A stretch of DNA of 64,000 nt from assembly GCA_014695195.1 (NCBI GenBank), contig JACJNW010000041.1, forward strand, positions 1 through 64,000, read 5' to 3'. How positions within the stretch are numbered: position 1 is the first letter of the stretch; every line of letters begins with the position of its first letter. A program made the translations under genes and the position numbers. The DNA is from Cyanobacteria bacterium FACHB-DQ100 (GTDB taxonomy: Bacteria; Cyanobacteriota; Cyanobacteriia; Leptolyngbyales; Leptolyngbyaceae). This document shows, piece after piece, positions 41,816 through 50,878 of the stretch. Under the pieces are notes generated by a model that searched no databases, was not told the DNA's origin, and saw nothing but the letters and a program-made list of their open reading frames with translations.

Positions 41816-43540
41816 CTAACTAAATTGCTGGGCGTAAAATCGCGCATAGCGTCCGCCTTCTGCAATCAGTTCTTTGTGCGTTCCAGCTTCCACCACACGC
41901 CCTTTTTCCATTACGAGAATACGATCAACCCGTCGAACCGTTGCCAATCGGTGAGCAATAATAAACACCGTCCGACCCTGCATAATTCGCTCCAGCGCTT
42001 CTTGCACCAAAGCTTCTGATTCTGAATCGAGTGCAGAAGTCGCTTCATCCAGGATCAAAATTCTCGGATTGAGCAGAACAGCCCGTGCGATCGCTAACCT
42101 TTGCCGCTGTCCGCCGGATAAATTAACTCCACGTTCACCCACCCAAGTCTGGTAGCCGTCGGGAAATTGACTGATAAATTGATCCGCGTTGGCAATCTTC
42201 GCTGCCGCTTTCACGGCTTCAAGATCGAAATCGAGTTGTCCAAAAGCGATGTTTTGCGCGATCGTGCCTGTAAACAAGATCGTTTCCTGAGGCACAATTC
42301 CGATCTGATGGCGCAGGCTCTTGAGCGACACATCACGGATATTTGTGCCATCAATCCAAATATCACCCTGTTGCGGATCGTAAAAGCGGGGAATCAAATT
42401 CACCAGAGTTGTTTTTCCCGCACCAGACGCGCCCACTAATGCAACCATCTCTCCAGGGAGAACACGCAGATTTAAATCTTGCAATACCGGTCGATCGGGT
42501 CGATAAGCAAAGCTAACGTTTTGAAATTCAATTCTGCCTGTGACGGGGGATAGCTCTTGAGTATCGGCACGTTCCGCGATCGACGGTCGAATATGCAGCA
42601 GTTCAAACACGCGATCGACCGAAGCTTCGGCTTGCTTGAATTCGTTGTAGTTCAGCGTCACCGTTGCGATCGGCTCAAACAACATCGCAACTGCAACAAC
42701 AAAGGCGACAAACTCACTTCCAGTCAGATTGCCCTGCGAAATCTGCCAGCTTCCCACCAGCAAGAGCGCCAAAATCCCCAACGCATCTAAAAATCCCTGT
42801 ACCGGATACTGAATGGCTCTCAGCCTTTCTGTTGCGTATCTCGCTTGACGATTGCGTTCAGAGGCACGGCGAAACTGCTCGATCGCATAATCTTCTGCTG
42901 CAAATGCTCTCACCAACCGCACTCCGCTGAGCATCTCGATCAGCAGTGCCGACAAATCCGAAATCCGGCTTTGACTCCGATAGGACAGCTTTCGCATCTT
43001 CTCGCCAAACCAAGCTGTGAGCGAAGCCAGCAGCGGAGCAACAACTAACGTCGCAAAGGTCAGTTGCCAATTGAAATACAGCATTGTGCCCAGCGTCACC
43101 ACCAGCTTCAAGGCATTCGGCACGAACTGACTAAACAGCTTTTGAATCACTTCGCCGACGCGATCGACATCCTCAGTCAGGCGGTACGAGAGATCCCCAG
43201 TCTGCACCGATTCAAAATACGCCAGACTTAACCGTTGCAAATGAGCAAACGTGCGATTTCTCAATTCCATCGCGATCGACAGTGCCGCTTTGGCAATCAG
43301 CGTTTCCTGTCCGTATTGCGCTAATTTCTGTCCGCCCCAAATCAAAATCACGTATCCGGCTGTCTCTGCGATCGCAGTCAGTCGCCCCTCACTGACAAAC
43401 CGAGACATCTTTTCAGACATAAATGCCAAAACGGGCCAAGTCACCGCAAACACGACCGAGCAAATCAAGGCATAAACGATCGTGCGCCATTGAGGGCGAA
43501 TGTAAGCTAAAAGCTGCCAGTAGTTAGAACGCTGTTTCAA
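41816..43540 (-). CDS. ABC exporter, half transporter of the MsbA/HepA type
   Basis: A 574-residue fused membrane-ATPase protein. Six helices in the N-terminal half (TIVYALICSVVFAVTWPVLA first) are followed by an ABC domain with Walker A VGASGAGKTT, Q-loop VPQETILF, signature LSGGQRQRLAIARA, Walker B ILILDEATSALD and the H-loop IIAHRLATV. It acts as a homodimer and exports lipids, glycolipids or polysaccharide precursors. Similarity to HepA of heterocyst envelope polysaccharide is general only. TTG start at 43540, whose bases overlap the stop of the decayed VTT fragment. Confidence 0.92.
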   Translation of the reverse strand: MKQRSNYWQLLAYIRPQWRTIVYALICSVVFAVTWPVLAFMSEKMSRFVSEGRLTAIAETAGYVILIWGGQKLAQYGQETLIAKAALSIAMELRNRTFAHLQRLSLAYFESVQTGDLSYRLTEDVDRVGEVIQKLFSQFVPNALKLVVTLGTMLYFNWQLTFATLVVAPLLASLTAWFGEKMRKLSYRSQSRISDLSALLIEMLSGVRLVRAFAAEDYAIEQFRRASERNRQARYATERLRAIQYPVQGFLDALGILALLLVGSWQISQGNLTGSEFVAFVVAVAMLFEPIATVTLNYNEFKQAEASVDRVFELLHIRPSIAERADTQELSPVTGRIEFQNVSFAYRPDRPVLQDLNLRVLPGEMVALVGASGAGKTTLVNLIPRFYDPQQGDIWIDGTNIRDVSLKSLRHQIGIVPQETILFTGTIAQNIAFGQLDFDLEAVKAAAKIANADQFISQFPDGYQTWVGERGVNLSGGQRQRLAIARAVLLNPRILILDEATSALDSESEALVQEALERIMQGRTVFIIAHRLATVRRVDRILVMEKGRVVEAGTHKELIAEGGRYARFYAQQFS

Positions 43541-43770
43541 GGTTGATTGGATTTATGTTTCTGATAGATGTCAACAACAGAAGGCGAAAACGAAACCAAA
43601 ATAATCGATTTGTGGAACAGCCAGAAGTCTTCTTCCTGGAAGAGTTTTCGCCCCAATCTGTTCCCCGTCCAATAGCTCACCCTATCATCCAACACGCCAG
43701 AAACAAAGCAGCCCATCGTCAAAATGGGCAAATTCAAAACAGGAGCCGAAGCAAGAAAGCCAGCGGTATT
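43540..43770 (-). pseudogene. Remnant of a second DedA/VTT-domain gene
   Basis: In one frame the sequence reads NTAGFLASAPVLNLPIL, GCFVSGVLDDRVSYWTGNRL and GRKLFQEEDFWLFHK, a close match to the middle of DedA proteins (TAGFLA..LN...GCFVAAVLGDNVGYAFG..GRRLFQREDSWLFHK). It then degrades to a short VDIYQKHKSNQP and stops just before the ABC gene. The N-terminal helices and all of the C-terminal part are gone. It directly follows the intact DedA gene, which suggests a former tandem pair. Confidence 0.7.
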
Positions 43771-44383
43771 AAATCGAGCGCTTACGTCGCTGCATCAGCC
43801 AGACGATGAATGCGACAACCAAAATTCCTAGAATAATCTTAGAAACAGGGGCAAGATATTCGTCTACCAGTTCATAATTCGCTCCCAGCGCGTACCCCGC
43901 ATAAGTCAGAGCAAACGTCCAAATTGTGGTGCCGATCGTCGAGTACACCAAAAAAGGCATCAATCGCATTCCGCTCAACCCCGCAGGCAGCGAAATCAGC
44001 GTCCGAATTCCTGGAACCAGTCGCCCGATTAAGACGGCTTTCGTTCCATGTCGATAAAACCAGCGGTTGACCTTATCAATATCGTTACCAGTCACCCCGA
44101 TCCACTTACCGTAGTGATCGGCAAGCTCACTCACTCGCTTCTCACCCACCCAAAGCCCAGCATAATACCAGAGCAGCGTTCCTAAAATCGTTCCCACCAC
44201 ACCTGCCAGCACCGCATACTGAAAGTTCATTTTGCCCTGCGACACGGTAAACCCAGCCAGCGGCATGATTAACTCCGAGGGAATCGGCGGAAACAGATTT
44301 TCCATAAACATCAGAAACCCAATTCCCAAATAGCCGAGGGAATTCATCGTGCTGGTAATCCATTCAACCAGTGCTGCACTCAT
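43769..44383 (-). CDS. DedA family membrane protein
   Basis: A 204-residue membrane protein from ATG 44383 with AGGAAG 8 bases upstream. Features of the VTT/DedA fold: GIGFLMFMENLFPPIPSELI, MPLAGFTVSQGKMNF, GTLLWYYAGLWVGEKRV, HGTKAVLIGRLVPGIRTLIS and LPAGLSGM, and a basic end MQRRKRSI. The conserved Glu and the Arg of the GRLVPGIRT region are present. DedA proteins act in undecaprenyl-phosphate or phospholipid recycling and membrane homeostasis. Confidence 0.9.
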   Translation of the reverse strand: MSAALVEWITSTMNSLGYLGIGFLMFMENLFPPIPSELIMPLAGFTVSQGKMNFQYAVLAGVVGTILGTLLWYYAGLWVGEKRVSELADHYGKWIGVTGNDIDKVNRWFYRHGTKAVLIGRLVPGIRTLISLPAGLSGMRLMPFLVYSTIGTTIWTFALTYAGYALGANYELVDEYLAPVSKIILGILVVAFIVWLMQRRKRSI

Positions 44384-44561
44384 GCGTGACTTCCTTGTGT
44401 GGGTGAACTGAAGCGCGATCGCCCTCAATTCTGCGATCGCTGAGATTTATCTTATGAACTTATATGAAACTTTGACGCATCAGTCCACCCAATCCGCAAA
44501 ATTCCCATTGCAACTTTACGGAAGTCGAAGTTGCACCTTCTATTAGCGATGAAGTAGGAAG

Positions 44562-44634
<73 letters not shown>

Positions 44635-44881
44635 AAAACAGTCATTTACTAATATAGCGGCGCGCGGCAAATCTAGAGTAACCGAAATTTAACTGCTTTT
44701 GCGATTTAGGCTTGGTACTTTTTTGATTTTTATCAAGCATGTGTAAAGTACAGCATCAAATTGGGGAATTCAAAAGAATAGATGACCCGAAATGGAGAAT
44801 CCCTGTGACGTTGAATTTCAACACCACAGGCATCATAGCGAACATCGCTACGCCCCCTACCCTCTAGCCCTGAGCCGCTTT

Positions 44882-45553
44882 ATGTTCATTCTGAAACGGC
44901 AGGATGTTGAGATCAGCAGCATTCAGCACCCTAAACGCGATCAAAAAGTGCCAATCCTGTCCTATCAAGGACAAAGCTTTCGACTGATTCAAGTCTTTGG
45001 CTCTGGGCAAGAAGAAGAAGCGCGATCGTTTTGGCGCGATCTGACCGACAATCAGGGCAAAGCCTGTGTCCTGCTGGAAGAACCAGAGCGATGCAGCGTA
45101 TGGGGGAAGGTGCGGCTAGATCAGCTCAGCCAGGATGCAGCAGTCCCAGACGGTGGAGGAACCGTTACCGCAGTATTTACGCAAGCTTGTTTATTGATGC
45201 TGCAAGCGATGTACATCGACGTTGAGGATTTGATGGGTACAAAGCAAGCCGCTTCCTTTGAGCGGGATTTAATCAGCATCTTTCAGCAATGGCGATTTCC
45301 TCAGACGGATTCACCTGCCGCTGTGAAGCAACTTCTTACAATTAATCCCCTCAACAGTTTGCAGACTCCAGCTTGGCAAGAAAATCTTTTAAACGTTTTG
45401 CTACAAGAACTCTATCGTCTTGGCAAAGCGTATTTTGGCAAGTCCGCGTTCGCCGATCGCGTTTTGGATGCGCTGCAAGATTTGCCGCAAGGCGAACGCA
45501 CCCGTTTCCTCGAATGGCTCAACCATTCCCCGACCGGAAAACTCTGGTCTTAA
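44882..45553 (+). CDS. Npun_F0813-type conserved cyanobacterial protein
   Basis: A 223-residue soluble protein. I start it at ATG 44882, where family-like sequence begins (MFILKRQDVEISSIQHPKRD); a longer frame from 44792 adds 30 His-rich residues that look untranslated. It has an N-terminal beta domain (VPILSYQGQSFRLIQVF, KACVLLEEPERCSVWGKV) and a helical C-terminal half (FERDLISIFQQWRFP, NLLNVLLQELYRLGKAYFG). Cyanobacteria-specific, function unknown. It is followed after 26 bases by a membrane protein gene on the same strand. Confidence 0.7.
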   Translation: MFILKRQDVEISSIQHPKRDQKVPILSYQGQSFRLIQVFGSGQEEEARSFWRDLTDNQGKACVLLEEPERCSVWGKVRLDQLSQDAAVPDGGGTVTAVFTQACLLMLQAMYIDVEDLMGTKQAASFERDLISIFQQWRFPQTDSPAAVKQLLTINPLNSLQTPAWQENLLNVLLQELYRLGKAYFGKSAFADRVLDALQDLPQGERTRFLEWLNHSPTGKLWS

Positions 45554-45579
45554 CTTTTGTCCCTTGTTGAAGATGACCT

Positions 45580-46629
45580 ATGAGCAGCTCAGCTAGTAAA
45601 TCTCAGTCGAAGTCGATTTCTGTCCAAGCGATCGTGTTTGCAGAAATTCTATTGGCAGTGTTCGCGTTATTGTTTTTCTTATTGTTTAGCGTTCCTGATC
45701 CTGGACAAGCCCGCCCGGACTGGTATTCTTACGGAGCTTCAGCGTTTGAAGTTGTGGCGTATTTTAGTGCGGCGTTGCTGTGTTTTAGAAACTGGAGCAG
45801 TCCACAAATTGTCAGTGGGCGGCGGGTTTGGTTGAGCATTGGGCTAGGAATGCTCTGTTATGGCATTGGTACAATCTTGTTTACCTTCTGGGAAACGTAC
45901 ATGGGGCGCGAAGCCGATGTGTCACCCGGAGATTTCTTTTATATTCCCACCTATCTATTTTTAGGGTGGGGCATGATCATGGCGTTCTCCGATCGTCGCC
46001 TGAACCTCGATCTCTGGCAGTGGTTTACCGTGGGGGGCATTGCAGCCGTCAGCATTGCGTTTGCCACTTGGCTGACCTTAACTCCTAGCCCCAAGACTTC
46101 AATGCTGTTGTTCTTTGATGAACCCGCCATTGCTCAAACGGCACCTGCTAAGCCGACCCCAAGAGCAACTGCCTCACCGACGATTAAACCCTCGGCTGTT
46201 GCTAAGCCCTCACCGCTCCTGGCTCCGAAACCTGCTGCGATCGAGCAGAAGCCGCCCGTCGAGGAGAAACAGCAAGATGTTCCAGAATGGGTGATGACGA
46301 TCGAAAGTACCCTCGCGCCGCTCAAGCCATTTTTGGACTATTTCTACGTGCTGGCGGACGTATTTATTTTGATTATTGCGACGACGCTGCTGCTAGCATT
46401 CTGGGGCGGTCGATTCTCGCAGTCCTGGCGTATGATTGCAGCAGCAGCCTTTTCGCTCTATATTGCGGATATGTGGTTTAAATATGCTACCAGCCGTCTT
46501 GAGAACTACCAAAGTGGCGGGATCATTGAAATCTTTTGGGTCTTTAGTGGTGTTCTGTTTGGCATCGGAGCTGCACTGGAATATGATTTGAGCCGATCGC
46601 GGCGCGGGAGTTCACGCAGACGAGCATGA
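45580..46629 (+). CDS. Conserved multi-pass membrane protein
   Basis: A 349-residue protein with about eight hydrophobic segments: AIVFAEILLAVFALLFFLLF, FEVVAYFSAALLCF, LSIGLGMLCYGIGTILF, YIPTYLFLGWGMIMAF, WFTVGGIAAVSIAFATWL, then after a proline- and alanine-rich linker of about 65 residues (PAKPTPRATASPTIKPSAVA), VLADVFILIIATTLLLAFW, MIAAAAFSLYIADMWF and IFWVFSGVLFGIGAALEY. The linker looks extracytoplasmic or flexible. Basic tail RSRRGSSRRRA. Function unknown; the sequence type is cyanobacterial. Confidence 0.7.
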   Translation: MSSSASKSQSKSISVQAIVFAEILLAVFALLFFLLFSVPDPGQARPDWYSYGASAFEVVAYFSAALLCFRNWSSPQIVSGRRVWLSIGLGMLCYGIGTILFTFWETYMGREADVSPGDFFYIPTYLFLGWGMIMAFSDRRLNLDLWQWFTVGGIAAVSIAFATWLTLTPSPKTSMLLFFDEPAIAQTAPAKPTPRATASPTIKPSAVAKPSPLLAPKPAAIEQKPPVEEKQQDVPEWVMTIESTLAPLKPFLDYFYVLADVFILIIATTLLLAFWGGRFSQSWRMIAAAAFSLYIADMWFKYATSRLENYQSGGIIEIFWVFSGVLFGIGAALEYDLSRSRRGSSRRRA

Positions 46630-46707
46630 AGATTTATCCTGCCCCCCGCATTCGATCACGCTCAGCATAGAATAGATGAGTAATTGCCGCCCCGCGCTGA
46701 GTTTCTC

Positions 46708-47643
46708 ATGAGCAGACTGTCTGATTCTGATAAAAGCCAAATTATTGAACTGTATCGCCAATCGGGAGAAACAACTTTAACTCTCGCAGAGCGATACGGT
46801 GTCAGTAATACGACAATTAGCCGCATTTTGAAAAGCAGTTTGTCAGCAGAAGAGTATGACAGTCTGATTCAGCAAAAGCGCAGTGCTTCAAGGGGCGGAG
46901 CGCGATCGACAACAGTAGCCGCTCTTACGCCTTGCCAAGCGCCTGAGAATGTCCAAGATTCAAGGGGCGGAGCGCGATCGACAACGGTAGCCGAGGCGCC
47001 TCCAGTTCAAGGTAGCTTACTCGAACCAGAAGCACCAATTCCGCTAGAGCCAGAAGCGGTCGAACCTAGAGAAGCAGCCTCAAAGCCCGCACCGCCGCGC
47101 CGAGTACGACGAGCTAATACTAATGAAGCCTCGACTTCTACGCCCGCTGAGGAAGCGCCTGAGCTCGCTCAGATCGAAGCGATCGATCTCAGCCCAACCG
47201 TAGATAGTATGGCGGACGACGAGGACGATGATGAAGACCTCGACGATCTCGATAATCTAGATGAAGACCTCGAAGACGAAGATGATGACGAGCCTGCGAT
47301 CCTGCCGTCGATTCAACTGAGTGCAGCAGAATTCATTCGGGTACTCCCAATTGCAGAAGCCGCAATTCCTCGGACTTGTTATCTCGTGGTCGATCGAGCT
47401 GCGGAGTTAGTGGCGCGTCCGCTCAGTGAGTTCGCGGAACTAGGTCAAATTCCGTCGGGAGAAGTCGAAGCAAGAACCTTACCTGTATTCGATAATCATC
47501 GAGTTGCGAAACGATTCTCTAACATTCGTACCCAGCGAGTGATTAAAATTCCAGATAGCCGGGTTTTACAGAAAGCTGCACCCTACCTACAAGCCAAGGG
47601 AATTACGCGATTGTTGATTGATGGGCAGGTTTACGCACTCTAG
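46708..47643 (+). CDS. Helix-turn-helix protein with acidic linker
   Basis: A 311-residue protein from ATG 46708. The N-terminal 45 residues form a transposase/Sigma70-like HTH (LSDSDKSQIIELYRQSGETT, LAERYGVSNTTISRILKSSL). A disordered middle follows, with a duplicated SRGGARSTTVA and a long acidic tract (DDEDDDEDLDDLDNLDEDLE). The C-terminal 110 residues form a folded domain (IRVLPIAEAAIPRTCYLVVD, NHRVAKRFSNIRTQRVIKIP, KGITRLLIDGQVYAL). Cyanobacterial proteins with this plan exist, and they are probably DNA- or chromosome-associated, but function is unknown. It stops overlapping the next gene by 4 bases. Confidence 0.65.
   Translation: MSRLSDSDKSQIIELYRQSGETTLTLAERYGVSNTTISRILKSSLSAEEYDSLIQQKRSASRGGARSTTVAALTPCQAPENVQDSRGGARSTTVAEAPPVQGSLLEPEAPIPLEPEAVEPREAASKPAPPRRVRRANTNEASTSTPAEEAPELAQIEAIDLSPTVDSMADDEDDDEDLDDLDNLDEDLEDEDDDEPAILPSIQLSAAEFIRVLPIAEAAIPRTCYLVVDRAAELVARPLSEFAELGQIPSGEVEARTLPVFDNHRVAKRFSNIRTQRVIKIPDSRVLQKAAPYLQAKGITRLLIDGQVYAL
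46887..46993 (+). repeat. 35-base direct repeat with GCGATCG core in the HTH gene
   Basis: Copies at 46887-46921 and 46959-46993 differ by one base (46914 versus 46986) and lie 72 bases apart, so the reading frame is kept. Each encodes SRGGARSTTVA. Each contains GCGCGATCGA, near the HIP1 octamer. Confidence 0.75.
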
Positions 47644-47870
47644 ATATCATTGTTGCTCTGAGGAGATCCGAGTAGGGGCTGCAAGATTGCGGCTCCCAAG
47701 ATACCTAAGATTACACTAAAGGCGATCACGAGACCAAAGGGTAATTCGATCGTTTGAAACGCGAGAAACTTGAGGGCGATCGGAGCAGCATTTTGAATCG
47801 CGACGAGGGCGATCGCGCCGATCCAGAGTGCGATAATGCAGGCAGTGATTAGAGTGGCAAAACTTTTCAT
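47640..47870 (-). CDS. LapA-domain (DUF1049) membrane protein
   Basis: A 76-residue protein with two membrane helices (LITACIIALWIGAIALVAIQ, FGLVIAFSVILGILGAAIL), joined by NAAPIALKFLAFQTIELP, the typical LapA/DUF1049 pattern. LapA-type proteins take part in lipopolysaccharide assembly or protein-folding quality control at the inner membrane. It converges on the HTH gene with a 4-base overlap. Confidence 0.75.
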   Translation of the reverse strand: MKSFATLITACIIALWIGAIALVAIQNAAPIALKFLAFQTIELPFGLVIAFSVILGILGAAILQPLLGSPQSNNDI

Positions 47871-48002
47871 GGGACTTCAGGAATTGAGAACTGAGACCGT
47901 GTAGAGAAACTCATCAGCCGCGAACTGATAATTTTCATCCTTGTGAGACATTTCCTTTGTGGGCAGATCGATCGGTCTGTCCCTTTTTAGTTTAAAGAAC
48001 AA

Positions 48003-48030
48003 ACCCGCCGATCGTGCTTGAGCGGCGGGT
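48003..48030 (-). terminator. Terminator of prs
   Basis: ACCCGCCG and CGGCGGGT pair over a 12-base loop; on the minus strand TTTGTTCTTT follows. Confidence 0.8.
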
Positions 48031-48046
48031 GCAATAAGTTCAAAAC

Positions 48047-49039
48047 TTAGCGGAATAGGCTACTGACTGAATTATCCTCATGGATTCGCCAAATCGTTTC
48101 ACCGATCACACTGGCGACGGAGAGGATTTTTAGTTGTGGGAAGCGATGTTCTTCTGCAACCGGAATGGTATTTGTTACGATCACTTCTTCCAGCAGACCG
48201 CTCGATAGCCGTTCGATCGCGGGAGGTGAAAAGACCGCATGAGTCGCACAAGCATAGACTTGACGTGCTCCCTCTTGTCGAAGAATCTTCGCGCCTTCAA
48301 GAATCGTCCCTGCCGTATCGATCATGTCATCGACGAGAACCGCCGTTTTGCCTTTGACATCTCCAATCACATTCATTACTTCCGCAATGTTGTGAGCTTG
48401 TCGCCGTTTATCGATGATAGCAAGGGGCGCATCGTCTAGGCGTTTTGCCAAGGCTCTCGCTCTAGCGACTCCCCCGACATCTGGAGAAACAACGACTAAA
48501 TCCTCTAGCTGTTTGCTAGCGATGTAATCAACCAGCGTCGGAGAGCCGTAAACGTGATCCATCGGAATGTCAAAGTAGCCTTGGATCTGAGCCGCGTGTA
48601 AGTCCATTGCTAGAATGCGATTCGCTCCCGCCTGCGTAATCAGGTTAGCGGCAAGCTTAGCAGTGATGGATTCTCGTCCAGCCGTTTTACGATCGGCTCT
48701 TGCATACCCGTAATAGGGGAGAACAGCAGTGACTTGCCGCGCTGATGCTCGCCGACAAGCATCAATCATGATCAACAATTCCATCAAATTGTCGTTCACG
48801 GGGCGACAGGTCGGCTGAATCAAATAAACATCGCAGCCACGAATCGACTCTTGGATTTGGACATATAGCTCGCCATCGGCAAAGTGCTTTTGCACCATCG
48901 GACTCAAATCCATGCCCAAGTACCGTGCGATCTCTTTGGAAAGGGGTACGTTTGCCGTACCGGACAAGAGGCGCAGACGGTTATTGTCAGGAATTGAGGG
49001 CAGAGCAGACGGAGGAGATAATGTTGCAGAACGGATCAC
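48047..49039 (-). CDS. prs: Ribose-phosphate pyrophosphokinase
   Basis: A 330-residue protein. Family markers: RLLSGTANVPLSKEIARYLG, HFADGELYVQIQESIRG, DVYLIQPTCRPVNDNLMELL, YYGYARADRK, MDLHAAQIQGYFDIP, VVSPDVGGVARARALAKRL, and the PRPP-binding loop VLVDDMIDTAGTI. It makes PRPP from ribose 5-phosphate and ATP for purine, pyrimidine, His and Trp synthesis. GTG start at 49039 with AGGA upstream. The N-terminal 15 residues (TLSPPSALPSIPDNN) are an extension before the core. Confidence 0.97.
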   Translation of the reverse strand: MIRSATLSPPSALPSIPDNNRLRLLSGTANVPLSKEIARYLGMDLSPMVQKHFADGELYVQIQESIRGCDVYLIQPTCRPVNDNLMELLIMIDACRRASARQVTAVLPYYGYARADRKTAGRESITAKLAANLITQAGANRILAMDLHAAQIQGYFDIPMDHVYGSPTLVDYIASKQLEDLVVVSPDVGGVARARALAKRLDDAPLAIIDKRRQAHNIAEVMNVIGDVKGKTAVLVDDMIDTAGTILEGAKILRQEGARQVYACATHAVFSPPAIERLSSGLLEEVIVTNTIPVAEEHRFPQLKILSVASVIGETIWRIHEDNSVSSLFR

Positions 49040-49440
49040 GTCAAGTCCTCGAACGCATTCAACGCAATATTAACACTGGGACTTTCCTTCATTGTCCCTG
49101 GTTTCGCGGATCTAAAGTATTCGTAAATGGCAAATAGGCCTGCGAAATATTTGTTAAGACTGAACCACAAGCAGCACACAGACGAGCGATCAGTACGATC
49201 GCTATCTGGACAGGTGAGATGAGGAGCACAGATGACTTCCAAGCAGAGTTCAGTCGAACGGTATTTAATGCAACCTATTTTGCCAAATTTATTCGCGCTT
49301 CGCAATCCATTTCCTAATGTTATCGATCGTTGACCTTCTGTACAATTTTGTTACCTCCGTTACAAAAAACTGATTTGAACGGAATGGTTTGCATGAGGCT
49401 AAGCTATGCTGGGAAATTCCATGATGCGAGGAACGATGCT
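49040..49440. other. Divergent intergenic region between prs and the YqeY gene
   Basis: About 400 bases. It must contain promoters for both genes; no clear consensus box, palindrome or RNA was recognised. A minus-strand open frame here (89 codons) has no start signal and is not believed. Confidence 0.4.
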
Positions 49441-49899
49441 ATGAGCCTAAAAGACCGCATTACCGAGGAGATCAAAGCCGCGATGAAGTCTCAGGATAAA
49501 GTGCGGTTAGAGACGCTGCGGAGCATCAAAAAGGTGCTGCTAGAAAAAGAAGTGAGTGTGCGTCCATCTGGGCAGAATCAGCTAACCGAAGCGCAAGAGA
49601 TTGAAGCCTTGTCTCAGGTTGCCAAGCAGCGCAGAGATTCGATCGAGCAGTACACCAACGCCAAACGTCAGGATTTAGCTGATAAGGAAGCGGCAGAGTT
49701 GGCAATTATCGAGACGTTTCTTCCGGCTCAGATGTCTGATGAAGAAGTTGAAAGTGCGATCGCTCAAATCATCGCTCAAGTCGGAGCGGCTTCAGCGAAA
49801 GATATGGGTAAAGTGATGGGTGTCGCAATGCAGCAATTGAAAGGCAAGGCGGACGGGAAGAAGGTGCAAGCGATCGTCAAGGCGAAGTTGGGCGGGTAG
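49441..49899 (+). CDS. GatB/YqeY domain protein
   Basis: A 152-residue protein from ATG 49441 with GAGGAA 8 bases upstream; an upstream in-frame extension is not used. It matches the YqeY family: MSLKDRITEEIKAAMKSQDK, RLETLRSIKKVLLEKEV, AELAIIETFLPAQMSDEEVE and KDMGKVMGVAMQQLKGKADG. YqeY relates to the tRNA-binding C-terminal part of GatB amidotransferase; the stand-alone form has no proven enzyme activity. Confidence 0.93.
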   Translation: MSLKDRITEEIKAAMKSQDKVRLETLRSIKKVLLEKEVSVRPSGQNQLTEAQEIEALSQVAKQRRDSIEQYTNAKRQDLADKEAAELAIIETFLPAQMSDEEVESAIAQIIAQVGAASAKDMGKVMGVAMQQLKGKADGKKVQAIVKAKLGG

Positions 49900-50003
49900 A
49901 GCAAGGGTTCAGGAATGAATGGGGATAGCGATCGCCGCTGTGCAAGAAAAGCTTTTTGAGTAGAAGCTAGCGGCTGCATTCAGCAGCTACAAGTAACATT
50001 GAG

Positions 50004-50771
50004 CTAACCACCAGACACTTTGTTATATTCTGCTGCGACGTGCTTGTGAGCCTGCATTAGATGGGCGGCGGAGGTATCAATTCCCATACCATACCGCCAT
50101 TCGCCATTGAGATATAGCCAGGTTGGTACCTGACGCACGAGATTGCGATCGCCTTCAAAGCAAACTGCACCTTGCTGGAGTGCGAGGTTCAAATTGGTGT
50201 ATCCCATCCAGACGTGAGTGAACACACTAAGATCAGCGGAGATTAAAACGTTCACCTCAAAGCCTGGATTTTTTTGACACACATCGACCTCTTGATTCTC
50301 GATGACCATCCACCAACTGCGCTGAGTTTTGCGCCCTCTGGTTAGCCCTTGAAAATCAAACTGAAGTACTGTTTTTTGTGGCGGCACAGTCTCAAGATTG
50401 ACTCGCCGTCTCATGCCCCACATCAATAAGGCATCGTCCAAGTCTTCTGACGCAATTTGTTCGCTTCCCCATTGTTGTGCCCAAACTCCCATTGCTTCAA
50501 TTAGAGGACGCAGGGCTTCCCCGGCAGGCGTGAGAAGATACTCATGCCCCTGCCCTGTTTCCTTTTCATGGCTAATGACCACACCTAATTTCTCAAGTTC
50601 TTTGAGGCGTTGAGCGAGGAGGGCGCGGGACATGAGCGGCACTCCTCGACTGATGTCATTGAAGTGGCGATTGCCATACAGCATTTCTCGCAGCACTAAG
50701 GGGTTCCAGCGATCGCCAATTACTTCGGCAGCTTTCGCTACCGGGCAGAACTGCCCATATCCCTTTCTCAT
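50004..50771 (-). CDS. HxlR-family transcriptional regulator with C-terminal extension
   Basis: A 255-residue protein from ATG 50771. Residues 1-105 are an HxlR winged helix: YGQFCPVAKAAEVIGDRWNP, LVLREMLYGNRHFNDISRGV, RLKELEKLGVVI and LTPAGEALRPLIEAMGVW; Cys9 is the conserved redox-sensitive Cys of many HxlR sensors. The C-terminal 150 residues look like a sterol-carrier (SCP2)-type domain of the kind fused to some HxlR regulators (VLISADLSVFTHVWMGYTNL). It is divergent from the acyl-CoA-dehydrogenase gene, with a palindrome in the shared 107-base region, so it probably regulates that gene. Confidence 0.85.
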   Translation of the reverse strand: MRKGYGQFCPVAKAAEVIGDRWNPLVLREMLYGNRHFNDISRGVPLMSRALLAQRLKELEKLGVVISHEKETGQGHEYLLTPAGEALRPLIEAMGVWAQQWGSEQIASEDLDDALLMWGMRRRVNLETVPPQKTVLQFDFQGLTRGRKTQRSWWMVIENQEVDVCQKNPGFEVNVLISADLSVFTHVWMGYTNLNLALQQGAVCFEGDRNLVRQVPTWLYLNGEWRYGMGIDTSAAHLMQAHKHVAAEYNKVSGG

Positions 50772-50788
50772 AGCCCATTTAAGGAGAG

Positions 50789-50818
50789 TACAAATCAGGT
50801 TCAGATATTGAACTTGTA
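50789..50818. promoter_or_regulatory. Probable HxlR operator
   Basis: GTTCA-GATAT-TGAAC (50799-50813) forms a 15-bp inverted repeat, with TACAA (50789-50793) and TTGTA (50814-50818) as outer half-sites. It lies midway between the two divergent starts. Confidence 0.5.
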
Positions 50819-50878
50819 TCACCTTCTTTAGCAAATCAGAATAAGGGCATCACAAGATTTATTAAAGGAGATTGTTCA

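Noticed and set aside
43543-43809. Plus-strand frame of 88 codons
   Set aside because: It is antisense to the DedA remnant and to the end of the intact DedA gene, which explain the sequence better.
49036-49305. Minus-strand frame of 89 codons upstream of prs
   Set aside because: No start signal, Cys-rich random-like composition, and it occupies the promoter region of prs.
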